From Trichobilharzia szidati (lineage: Eukaryota; Platyhelminthes; Trematoda; Strigeidida; Schistosomatidae), in assembly GCA_944472155.2 (NCBI GenBank), contig OX235277.1, forward strand, positions 18,300,804 through 18,364,803: DNA of 64,000 nucleotides, written 5' to 3'. The position numbers and the translations under genes were made by a program. The notes below the pieces were generated by a model, which saw only the letters and a program-made list of their open reading frames with translations, searched no databases and was not told the DNA's origin. This document shows, piece by piece, positions 34,950-44,959 of the stretch. Positions within the stretch are counted from its first letter, which is position 1, and each line of letters opens with the position of its first letter.

Positions 34950-35992
34950 TAACCTCAGACTTTCAAATAATTATTGACTAAAGATGCCCATTCGAAATTT
35001 CAAAAAAAGACTGATTATTCAAAAAGGAATATTCTTTTCGATAGCTTCACCATCAGGTTCTACAGTTATATATCCATTATTATAATGACAGAATGATTGG
35101 TATTGACAACATTGGTGGTTCATTTAAAAAAGAGTAACATTGAATCATTTAGATCAGAATTCGAAAAGTTGTTTGCAATTAGATTGTTAATAGATTATAG
35201 TCCAAAATATATGTGTGTGGCAATATGTAAAATTGTAATACTAAATTGAACACCAGTATCACAAAGCAAATGATTATGGGTGACAACGAATGTACAGTAA
35301 TAAATTCTCATGATTCATGCTCATATTCAGTTCCATTCATATTGATTATAAGGTTCAGATGGATGAATGATCATGTCAAGGACGGTGGTAGAGAAAACGG
35401 GTGTTTTGGGGGTTGAAATTTATGTGCGTTGTATGTGTGTCGTTGTGTAGGTTGACGACAACGTTTAGATAAGAACACGCTAAGATTATTTTAAACTGAA
35501 GGTTAGTTAATGACAATGGGGTAAGGGAATTTATATGTACAGGATCGAGGGCCACTGCACTTGACATAATCACTCATCCATCTGAAGCTTATAATCAATA
35601 TGAATGGAACTGAATATGAGCATGAATCATGAGAATTTATTACTGTACATTCGTTGTCACCCATAATCATTTGCTTTGTGATACTGGTGTTCAATTTAGT
35701 ATTACAATTTTACATATTGCCACACACATATATTTTGGACTATAATCTATTAACAATCTAATTGCAAACAACTTTACGAATTCTGATCAAAATGATTCGA
35801 TGTTACTCTTTTTTAAATGAACCACTGATGTTGTCAATACCAATCATTCTGTCATTATAATAATGGATATATAACTGTAGAACCTGATGATGAAGTTATC
35901 GAAGAGAATATTCCTTGTTGAATAATCACTCTTTTTTTGAAATTTCGAATGGACATCTTAAGTCAATTAATATTTGAATGTTTGAGGTCATA
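34950..35992. repeat. Large palindrome: two ~430-bp inverted arms around a 181-bp spacer
   Basis: Arm 34950-35379 is repeated in reverse complement at 35561-35992. Examples are GAACACCAGTATCACAAAGC with GCTTTGTGATACTGGTGTTC and CCATTCATATTGATTATAAG with its complement. Only scattered mismatches and small indels separate the arms. The spacer is G/T-rich on the + strand. No protein domain was recognised. A hammerhead candidate lies 50 bp to the right. Confidence 0.85.
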
Positions 35993-36044
35993 TGATTGGA
36001 CATAGCTTTTGAAAACTAGAGACATCCTTTTTGTTAGTTTTGAA

Positions 36045-36096
36045 TAATTTCCCTGAAGAAGTTCGGACCAGATTGCCGAACGAAACGTTGGGATTA
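36045..36096 (+). ncRNA. Hammerhead ribozyme candidate (PLE/retrozyme type)
   Basis: The hammerhead core pieces are in order: CTGAAGA at 36053-36059 (CUGANGA), then stem II GTTCGG (36061-36066) with CCGAAC (36076-36081), six perfect pairs around a nine-base loop. GAAAC follows at 36082 and a minimal stem III (AC/GT). Stem I forms between TAATTTCC (36045-36052) and GGGATTA (36090-36096) with one bulge and one G-U pair. An extra A lies between the CUGANGA box and stem II. Very short stem III is known for hammerheads in Penelope-like elements. The fold is by eye; activity is unknown. Confidence 0.6.
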
Positions 36097-36421
36097 CTCA
36101 TTTCGATTTCTCTGAGATTTTACATTATTTTTTAAATTAGATCAACTTGATAATGTGTGGATGAATATGCTTGATTTATAAAATTGCATTCTTGCATGTT
36201 CAGAAATACTCTTACACATTAGGCTTACAGCTAGCTTCCTTGACAGTGTTACAAGAGAATCTTCTCCGAAGAAATTCTAGAGTAATTAGCTCCCATTATG
36301 AATTTCGACTACACAATAAGATGGGGATGTGTAATATGGGGAAATCACAGACTGAGCGCCGGCAGATTAAACCATATTTCTACAATTGGATTGCAGAGGC
36401 AGGGTCAGAGTAATGAGAAGT
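36097..36421. other. Spacer before PLE-A
   Basis: No domain or repeat recognised. One 80-codon frame (36171-36413) has no features that suggest a gene. Confidence 0.4.
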
Positions 36422-39400
36422 ACATGTGTATTCAAAACAGTTAGTCCCTTTTATAAATTTTGATAGCATTATTAGAAGACGGAGATTATCTGAAAAATGT
36501 GATGTATTAGCGCTATACATTTCGAACAATCTGATCACACATTTACTTGTCAAGTCAATATATATGGAAAAGTTAAATTAAACAAGGTGACTAAAAGAAG
36601 AATTAAGAATAATTAACACAAACGTTTGGTAATCCAATCAAATAAGGATTACCAAGGTAGGTTAAGAGTAATAACAAACTGTTTTTGAATACACAAGGGG
36701 GGCTTAAGTTTATGAATGGCTATAGCCTCAGCGTATTTCAGTAAACGTCCTTGACCGTTTTTATAGATGACCTTAAAGGCTGAGTTAACATCAACCTTAT
36801 GGTTCATCTCGATTAAATGTTTAGCTATAGACGAAGTTGGTAGTCTAGCACCTGCATCTATGGGCTTGTCACAATTCATCTGTTTTCCTAACCACTTTGG
36901 GATATGCTCTCCCACCCTCACGTGCAGCGCGCGATTACTCCTCCGTATGTATGTATGTCCACACACACACGAAAATTGGTAAATTGTATGGGATGTGATA
37001 AAATCACTTGTGCACTTTTGAGGTTTCCAGTGAAGCATATTTTTAGCCTTTTCGACAATTACAAGCTGGGCTGCATAGTAGGTTCTACGGATGATGGAAT
37101 TCAACCTTTGTCTCAAAATCCTACTATTTATTTCCCCATTATATGGTAATTTGATGAAAACCTTTTTCTTTGGGACAGTATGGATTGTAGGTTTAGAGGC
37201 TAGTTGACTTCTACACCTGTTTAAAAACTTCAAAGGATATCCGTTTTCAACAAGAGTATCCATCAATATTTCGTTTTCCTTGTCTATAACATCAGCTGTG
37301 CAAATACGCTGAATCCTCTTAAATAGACACTTCACCAAGCCTCTCTTATATTGTAATGGACAGAAGCTGTGAAAATTTAGATATTGCCCTGTCCAAGTGG
37401 GCTTTCTGTAGATAGAACGTCTTATTGAGCAATCGTCTCTTCGACTCAGAAGTATGTCTAAAAATGCGAGCTGGTTGCGACTTTCTTCCTCGCATGTAAG
37501 ACTAATATGATTCTGTACAGAGTTGAGTCTGTCCAATAGACGACTCGCATCTTCATGATCATCGCATATCAGAATGATATCGTCTACATATCTCTTATAA
37601 AAAGGCAATTTAGAAATTAAATCAGAAGATAAGTTTTCAACATAAGACATAAAAACACCCGCTAATAAAGGTCCTAATGGACTCCCCATAGCAACACCAT
37701 CCACTTGTCTAAAATGTTCACCTTCAAACGTGAAATGGACGTTATCAGTACATAATAGTAATAAATCTTTCAAATAAGGTAAAGGAAAAGGAAGTGAAAA
37801 ACAACTAGAAGATATATAGTCACAAAGAATATCAACAGTCTTAACCAATGGTACATTAGTAAACAAAGAATTAACATCAAATGAATACATTTTCCTATCT
37901 TTTATGTTCATATCTACAAGACAGTCAACAAGTTCAAATGTATCTTTTAAAGTAAACTTACATAATTCATTGCGCACTGGACTTAAAATATCAGCTAGCC
38001 ATTTTGCTAATTTATGTGTAGGCGAGTTACACATTGAAAGAATTGGCCGTAATGGATTATCAACCTTATGAATTTTGGGTAATCCATAGAGGTTTGGAAA
38101 GTCAGATCCCATGGGTTTCAAGGAATTAAACTCCTGTTTATCGATAACGTCCAAGCCACGAAGTTTTACTAAATGAGAATTTACTTTTCCTTCTAATTTT
38201 CTGATATCATCCGAAGGAACATCGGCTATGAATTTGCTTTTGTCACTAAGGATGGATAACATTTTTGTTTTGTAATCGCATCTGTCCATTACAACTACAC
38301 CAGATCCTTTGTCAGGTTTCAAAATAACTAAATCGGTTCTGTTACGTAATTCCTTTAGGGCTTTAAAATGAGATGATATTAAAATGCTTCTTTGTTTCCG
38401 ACTTGAATTACGGAATTGGTGTGCTACATCTACAAATTTAACTTTCAACCAACTTTGGTCATCTGTCGAGGAAGGAGTTAGGGAACTCAACTGATCATAC
38501 AAATTTTCAAACTGAGAATCAATTGCTAAGTCCGAAATATTCTTTAATGGGATAGAAAAATTGAAACCAAGTGATAGCACCTCCTTTTCATGTAATAAAA
38601 GTTCAACCGAAGACAGATTTGTCACATACTTATCAGGATTTAATGGGAATTGGTTTAATTGAAAGTCAGAGGTACAAGATCCAAACAATTTCAATCTGGT
38701 ATTCTCTTTCGTCTTATTAACGGCAGAGCTACAAAAATTAATGAACTTGATTTGGCAAATAATGGAGACATCAGACAATATATTTGATGACGATAAATGG
38801 AGTTCAATCAATCCATATAACTTCTCATTAGAATTGTCAATGTGAGATTTCGTAAGGCGAATAAGATTTGAAATATTTGGTTGAAGTTTAGAAGATCGAA
38901 GAGATTTGTAAAATTCCTTCGGGAATGTGTGAGTTGAGAGACAAGATTTATAAAAATCCAACTTCACCTTTTCAGATGCTACTTTACACTTCAGGGTAAG
39001 AAGTCCATCTAACCGTTTGATAGTGTCTGGAGGGAGTCTTCTTTTCAAAAATTTAAAACAGTTAGTCCCTTTTATAAATTTTGATAGCATTATTAGAAGA
39101 CGGAGATTATCCGAAAAATGTGATGTATTAGATGCAGGTGCTAGACTACCAACTTCGTCTATAGCTAAACATTTAATCGAGATGAACCATAAGGTTGATG
39201 TTAACTCAGCCTTTAAGGTCATCTATAAAAACGGTCAAGGACGTTTACTGAAATACGCTGAGGCTATAGCCATTCATAAACTTAAGCCCCCCTTGTGTAT
39301 TCAAAAACAGTTTGTTATTACTCTTAACCTACCTTGGTAATCCTTATTTGATTGGATTACCAAACGTTTGTGTTAATTATTCTTAATTCTTCTTTTAGTC

Positions 39401-39779
39401 ACCTTGTTTAATTTAACTTTTCCATATATATTGACTTGACAAGTAAATGTGTGATCAGATTGTTCGAAATGTATAGCGCTAATACATCACATTTTTCAGA
39501 TAATCTCCGTCTTCTAATAATGCTATCAAAATTTATAAAAGGGACTAACTGTTTTAAATTTTTGAAAAGAAGACTCCCTCCAGACACTATCAAACGGTTA
39601 GATGGACTTCTTACCCTGAAGTGTAAAGTAGCATCTGAAAAGGTGAAGTTGGATTTTTATAAATCTTGTCTCTCAACTCACACATTCCCGAAGGAATTTT
39701 ACAAATCTCTTCGATCTTCTAAACTTCAACCAAATATTTCAAATCTTATTCGCCTTACGAAATCTCACATGTGTATTCA
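36422..39779 (-). mobile_element. PLE-A: young Penelope-like insertion with 13-bp target duplication
   Basis: The perfect 13-bp direct repeat ACATGTGTATTCA at 36422-36434 and 39767-39779 brackets a 3332-bp insertion. Read on the minus strand it comprises four parts. First is an inverted 5' extension (39766-39131). Next is an ORF running 39130-36649 and a short 3' UTR (36648-36560). Last is a head-to-tail restart of the 5' region, cut at 36435. Arms 36435-36858 and 39131-39554 are inverted copies of each other (424 bp each), containing C-terminal codons, 3' UTR and the 5' start. This composite terminal-repeat arrangement is typical of PLEs. The exact target duplication and open ORF indicate a recent insertion. 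Confidence 0.9.
36649..39130 (-). CDS. PLE-A reverse transcriptase + GIY-YIG endonuclease, uninterrupted
   Basis: About 826 residues are open to the stop. The open frame extends to 39222, but its first 31 residues there are antisense of the inverted arm, not native. In that 857-residue frame, the RT fingers contain LKPDKGSGVVVMD (301-313) and LYGLPKIHK (378-386), followed by LRPIL. SFDVNSLFTNVP (447-458) carries the first catalytic Asp, and GVAMGSPLGPLL (509-520) is the template-grip block. YKRYVDDIILI (542-552) holds the YVDD catalytic pair. YRKPTWTGQYLNFHSF (605-620) follows. The C-terminal GIY-YIG nuclease starts at IYQFSCVCGHTYI (747-759) with EH at 772-773; the usual YIGRT is YIRRS here. 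In the head-to-tail copy of the 5' end, the frame begins with a Met at 39436, so a start a little upstream of the junction is likely. No frameshift was seen. Confidence 0.9.
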
Positions 39780-40320
39780 GCATATCCGAAATATTTCATG
39801 CAAATAAAGTGCACGTTTTAAATGAACTACGTCTTCTTTTTGTTGCGCTGGAATAACAGCTGAGTCAATTGAAGCTCTGAAGATATCAGATCGGTTACAT
39901 ATAGTGGAAAAAGTTGATGAATAAAAATTGGTTGAAAAATCCAAATAAGATTCACAATTGTTGCTTAATTTGTCATGGTTTGGATTGTCAGATTAACCTA
40001 TCTGTTACAGTTATTTCAATCACGAATCTCGCTTTGCATCTCACCAGGAAGGACAAGAATCGGTGATGAAAATCTTTATGCACACTAGACAAAATACAAA
40101 GGCATGATGGTTGCTTTTGCAATTGTAAATACCAGGAGAATATTTGAGATCACTTAAAGGATGGCTGAGAATGATGGCACCTTCACACACATTATGATAA
40201 GGTAATTAGTATTGTGATTGTCATATATCATAGTGCCCATTGTTTGCATTGTATGCATTGTTGGTTGGTGCAGTGTCGTACATACTTTGTAAACAGTTTG
40301 TCTACATAAATTTTTAAATA
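39780..40320. other. Flank of PLE-A, nothing recognised
   Basis: AT-rich sequence with short chance ORFs only. It resumes immediately after the right target-site duplication of PLE-A. Confidence 0.4.
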
Positions 40321-40326
40321 TTGCAG

Positions 40327-40719
40327 GTGACAGTGAAGAACGTTGAAAAGAAGTCATTCTTCTTAAAAGTTAACTTGATATTTCCTGCAACATTTTATTT
40401 GCCTACTTCAAAGAAGCATGCACAGAGAATTACAAAAAACGATGGACCTGGGAAATTTACGATAAGTAGTGTCGAACAAGGGATAACTAAGATTAGAAAC
40501 GGTGTAAGAGACTTAAGGAGGTTGCAACATTACAGTCAATTTTATATTTCAGTTCTATGGTTGCATATCGGATCGTATTGGAATCCTAAAACATACCCAG
40601 GTTTATCACATTACGAATCCCTATATTTATCATCACCGTTTTATCGGATTTCATGCTTCAACTTAAAATTGTCTTATAAAAATGAAGATAGACGGATGCC
40701 TACAAATGAACTTATTTAG
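40327..40719 (+). CDS. Unrecognised open frame of about 130 codons, possible exon
   Basis: This is the longest frame in the window without obvious transposon similarity. It follows an acceptor-like TTTTTAAATATTGCAG and has no ATG at its start. It reads VTVKNVEKKSFFLKV at the beginning and includes ITKIRNGVRDLRRLQHYSQF near the middle, a possible amphipathic helix. A TAG ends it at 40717. A PLE fragment begins about 25 bp downstream, so it could be an uncharacterised transposon part, an exon relic, or chance. No function is assigned. Confidence 0.25.
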   Translation: MTVKNVEKKSFFLKVNLIFPATFYLPTSKKHAQRITKNDGPGKFTISSVEQGITKIRNGVRDLRRLQHYSQFYISVLWLHIGSYWNPKTYPGLSHYESLYLSSPFYRISCFNLKLSYKNEDRRMPTNELI

Positions 40720-40744
40720 AAAGAAAGCTTGAACGTGTAGGTAC

Positions 40745-40885
40745 AACTATTTTCAACCACCGATTCAATACAAAAAAACTTGTTTAAGTGTCTTAGCTAT
40801 AGAATAAAACGCATATGCATTAATAAAGAAATGTGTAAACTGAAATTTACACTGCAAGAAAATGGATATCTAGAGAAATTCTAAA
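40745..40885 (+). mobile_element. Penelope-like element fragment (PLE-A related)
   Basis: The + frame gives LFKCLSYRIKRICINKEMC and then KFTLQENGYLEKF before a stop. It parallels residues about 630-666 of PLE-A (LVKCLFKRIQRIC ... LVENGYPLKFL). It is isolated and dead. Confidence 0.75.
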
Positions 40886-40936
40886 AAGTATATGTCCCTA
40901 CCTAGAGATAGGGTAGATGTGGATACCTTAGATAGT

Positions 40937-41125
40937 GCGTCGGTGGCACAGTGGTTAGGACTCTCGCCGACCATGCACATGGTCCGGGGTTCGATCCCCT
41001 GCCGACGCACACCCGATATCTGTGGTCGGCCTGAAATTTGGGCTACCGATATCCATGCTGAAAATTCCATACTTGTACTGAAAATACAGTGTGGAATCAA
41101 GCTGTAATCAAAATAAAAAAATAAA
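40937..41125 (+). repeat. tRNA-derived SINE (family S1), well preserved
   Basis: The head folds as a tRNA: acceptor GCGTCGG with CCGACGC (7 bp), box A TGGCACAGTGG, an anticodon-type stem GACCA/TGGTC, and T arm GGGGTTCGATCCCC with box B GGTTCGATCCC. The loop TGCACA would place GCA (Cys) as anticodon, but it has six rather than seven bases. The tail region (CTGAAAATTCCATACTTGTA then CAGTGTGGAATCAAGCTGTA) and an A-rich end follow. Pol III transcription is expected from boxes A and B. It is not a functional tRNA gene. Confidence 0.9.
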
Positions 41126-41129
41126 AATA

Positions 41130-41985
41130 AGAAACCTTTATATCTTGAGTTAAATTACAAAGGGCAAATTGCAGCCGACATTCTAAAATGTCGACTTAGC
41201 AGAGCAGTAGGTAGAACATTTCCTGCAGCTTAACTTGTACTCAATTTCTCAACTAAGCCAGTGCTCACATAACGAGTCAAGGAAAAATTACCAAAAAGGA
41301 CCTCATCACTGTGCATAAATGAATTCAAATGCTCATGTGAAGCTAGTTATAATGGCCGTACTCAGAGGGCTTTATCCATGCGCACGTGTGAACATGGACC
41401 TGTGTGGTTGAGTAAAGGGGTAAGTAAATGCGTAAATAGTGCAGTCTTATCCCACTTGGTAGATACTGGACACTCGATAAAACTTGACCAGGCGTTCTCA
41501 GCTATTTACCACGTTCCTGGTAATCTATCTAGATGAGCTTGACTACGTCTTACATCATTAGCTGAAGCGGTTGCAATCAATACCAGAAAACCGACAGAAG
41601 AAGTATGTTCAACTTACATGTTTGTCTCGATCTGCATTAAGGCCAACAAATCCTCCATAAACATTAACACTTAAAATTCCGATCACAATATTCTTTTCTT
41701 CTTCTTCTATTCCTTTGTTTCATTGACATTGTTCAGTTTCGACTTTTTATGATTTCTTGACTTTTTTGTGATTTTACTACCTCAGGTTTAAGTAGTGCTT
41801 TTCTAACTTGTCTTCGTATTTACAAAATCCTGTTCATTCCACTTCATTATATTCATTACTACTATTATTGTTTTATTCTTATTTGACAGTCATTCACCAA
41901 AGTACTTTTAAGTTTACACCACATCATCGTTATTATTTTACAATCATTATTATTTTTCTATAGTTGGCTTGTAAGGATTAATTTT
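41130..41985. other. Intergenic, one PLE-like tail trace and T-rich DNA
   Basis: Near 41270-41540 the + strand has short pieces reminiscent of PLE endonuclease tails (SHLVDTGHSIKLDQAFSAIY around 41450-41505, with AEAVAIN near 41560). This suggests a further decayed PLE. T-rich sequence with ATT repeats follows to 41980. Confidence 0.5.
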
Positions 41986-41989
41986 GTTT

Positions 41990-42085
41990 TTACGAGTTTA
42001 TTACGGATTGATATCAGTTAGAGAACCATTGACAACCAGGGAGTACTGGACAGCTGTTTCATCCTTAATTGAGAATCATTGGCAG
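41990..42085 (+). repeat. S2 SINE end fragment
   Basis: Near-identical to one arm of the 20.6-kb copy: GATTGATATCAGTTAGAGAA, CCATTGACAACC and GGACAGCTGTTTCATCC. It is truncated after the arm. Confidence 0.7.
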
Positions 42086-42437
42086 TTGTTCTTATTTTCA
42101 ACCTTGAATTTATGTCTAGTGCGCCCCATTCGTTGGTTTGTTTTTTGTAGTATTCATATTGTCTCACACACCCTGATTACAGTCACTCCCGAAACCTGCA
42201 TTTTATTGACTATATTTATATATATGCACAAACATCATTAAATTATTTCAACTCATGCTCTCATTGACCATGCATATTAAAAACTAACCAAACGTTGTTC
42301 CATTCCACCTTATAATTGTTCCACAATTTACTTTCTGATATGATTCTAATTTGCCTTTACTGGCTGTTGTATGCTTAAATTAATGAAATTATAATTGCAG
42401 AGCCTGAAGAAGGATTTATTGAAAACAATTGTTCGCT

Positions 42438-42655
42438 CTAACTATTTTGTATGGTTTGACAAAGTTGAGAATTTTTAAGCTTTGCCATAAAATAATCAGC
42501 CAACAAAGGACCCAGTAGTGATCCCATGGCAATGCCGTCTCTCTGTCTAAAGATCTCATTATTGAAGGTGAACTGAACATTCAACGTGCATCTCAATAAA
42601 AGCTCTTTGAGATAGACGGTCGGCAGTCCCATTTCTAAACTAAGTAGCAAAGAGT
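42438..42655 (-). mobile_element. Inverted RT fragment of PLE-C
   Basis: Encodes on the minus strand the same YLKELLLRCTLNVQFTF ... IAMGSLLGPLLADYFMAKL block that the + strand carries at 43009-43140. SPLGP has become SLLGP. It forms a foldback with the main body, like the inverted arms of PLE-A and PLE-B, but here it captured RT coding sequence. Confidence 0.8.
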
Positions 42656-43260
42656 TTCCATGAGAAGAACACTGGTAACATTGGAACGTTGGTTTGTATG
42701 GAGTACCTAAAATTCATAAGATAGGATTACCCCTCCGTCCTATCCTCGATATTGCGGGTTCTCCTTAACACAGAATCGCTCAGTGGCTAGCTGAAATAAT
42801 GGAACCAGTCAGAAGGCAAGTATCTAAGTTTTCCTTTGATGATACGTTTAAATCTATTGATGTCACTAAAGATTTCAGTGTCTCAGACAAAATCTTGTTC
42901 TCATTAGATGTGACGTCGCTATTTACCAATGTTCCTCTCAAGGAAACTCTTTGCTACTTATGTGATTATATTGATACACACAGTTTAGAAATGGGACTGC
43001 CGACCGTCTATCTCAAAGAGCTTTTATTGAGATGCACGTTGAATGTTCAGTTCACCTTCAGTAATGAGATCTTTAGACAGAGAGACGGCATTGCCATGGG
43101 ATCACCACTGGGTCCCTTGTTGGCTGATTATCTTATGGCAAAGCTTGACAATTCTCAACTAAGTCAAACCATCGGTCATTTTGACATTTATAAAAGATAC
43201 GTAGATGACACTTTCGTTATCTGCGATAAAAATGCAATTCTTGATGATGTCTTGTTTACT

Positions 43261-43450
43261 GCGTCGGTGGCACAGTGGTTAGGACTCTCGCCGACCATGC
43301 ACATGGTCCGGGGTTCGATCCCCTGCCGATGCACACCCGATATCTATGGTCGGCCTGAATTTAGACTACCGATATCCATGCTGAAAATTCCATACTTGTA
43401 CTGAAAATACAATGTGGAATCAAGCTGTAAATCAAAATCTAAATCAAAAA
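43261..43450 (+). repeat. S1 tRNA-SINE nested in PLE-C RT
   Basis: Nearly identical to the copy at 40937 through the tRNA-like head and body, ending in an A-rich tail near 43450. It splits the PLE frame between the YVDD region and the NCHP block. No long target duplication is evident. Confidence 0.9.
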
Positions 43451-43600
43451 AATAAATAAAAACTGCCATCCTTCTTTACAATTCACCGTAGAAAAGGAAT
43501 CCGAACTAAGTATTCATTTTCTTGATGTGTGCTTTAGCAGACGTAATGACAGATCTCTCAAAAGATCTATCCACCGGAAATGAACATGGAACCGACAAGT

Positions 43601-43800
43601 GCGTCTGTGACCTAGCGGTTAGGACGCTCGCCGACCATGCATATGGTCCGGGGTTCGATCCCCTGCCGACGCACACCCGATATCTATGATCAGCCTGCAA
43701 AATTTGGGCTACTGATATCCATGCTGAAAATCCCATACCTGTACTAAAAATACAGTGTGCCATCAAGCTGTAATCGAAAAAATAAGTAAATAAATAAACT
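43601..43800 (+). repeat. Second S1 tRNA-SINE nested in PLE-C
   Basis: Head GCGTCTGTGACCTAGCGGTT with box B GGTTCGATCCCC, the same body and an A-rich AATAAGTAAATAAATAAAC tail. It interrupts the TWNRQ/LTNF junction of the PLE. Slightly different head sequence suggests an insertion separate from the 43261 copy. Confidence 0.9.
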
Positions 43801-44959
43801 AACTAATTTTTACATTTGGGTGCCTATTTCCAGGAAAAGGAACTTATTATTACATATGACGTTCACTAGCCGCAAGTTGTTCTCTACCTCTGTAAAAGAT
43901 AAGCTCCCCCGTCTGGCCACCTCCATGTGCATCTATCAGTTCACCTGCTCTTTTGGAGCAAGGAACATTAGCCGTAGTCAGAGGACGCTTTCCACACGGA
44001 TACGAGAACATATTCAAGCATTGTTTTACAAGGGAGACAGGAAGTGTGTGCGAAGCTCTGTTTCGGAACATCTGATCCACTTCTGTCACTCTGTCAACGC
44101 TGACCATGATTTTAAGATAATATATAGAATCTATGCTAACTTCCTGCGTTTTATTCGTTACAGACTTCTAAAGACAGCTGAGGCCCTGGCAATTCATGAC
44201 TTTAAGCCATACCTTTGTGTACAAAAGAAGTGTGTACAATTCCTACTTCTGCCTTGGCCGTAGAGGGATAGACATTCATTTATTTTGTTTATTCAGTTAT
44301 TCTATGTACTTTTACTTTATTACTACGATTATTATTATTATCATTATTATTATTACTATTCTCATTGAATCTTTTCCACTTTACCCACTTGACATTTTAA
44401 ACCAAAAATTATTAAATCTTATATTTATATTTTCACAATATTGAATTCTATCTTATCAAATTTCACACCATGTTATGTAACATTTTATATTCGTGTAATA
44501 ATCTTATAATTATGTACCCCTTTCCAAAATACTATACACCTTATGTATTACTCTATATATGGCACTAATTATTTTGCCACTTGACATTAAACTATGATTA
44601 TAATCAAAAATATTTTAATTGCATTTCATACTATTATTATTATATCATGGATTCACACCTTTGACGTAATTCCCTCACCGGATATAATTTCTGAAATAAA
44701 CTATATATATATATATATATATACGATTGTACAGCTTGATAACAAATTCGCTGAAAAGAGTCTCTTCGCTGAATATTGTGTTCTTAATGCTACAATGGGA
44801 ATTATTAAATTATTTTTATTGAATTGTCTTATTTGTAAGGACTTTTTTGACATTTCAGGAATATCAGCTTTCATTTACGTGAAAATTATTTTGTTATCGT
44901 TTTCAGTATGTGAGTGAGAAATTAGGTTGGAAATTATTTGGTAAATTCAGTGATTTCGG

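Noticed and set aside
39131..39222. Extension of the PLE-A frame by 31 residues at its start
   Set aside because: This part is the antisense of the C-terminal coding sequence in the inverted arm, so it is a by-product of the foldback, not native protein.
42400..42440. Hammerhead-like GAGCCTGAAGAAGG ... GAAAAC motif, also at 23428
   Set aside because: Has CTGAAGA and GAAA boxes, but the sequence between them cannot form a stem II, so it is at best a decayed ribozyme; kept only as a PLE-associated motif.
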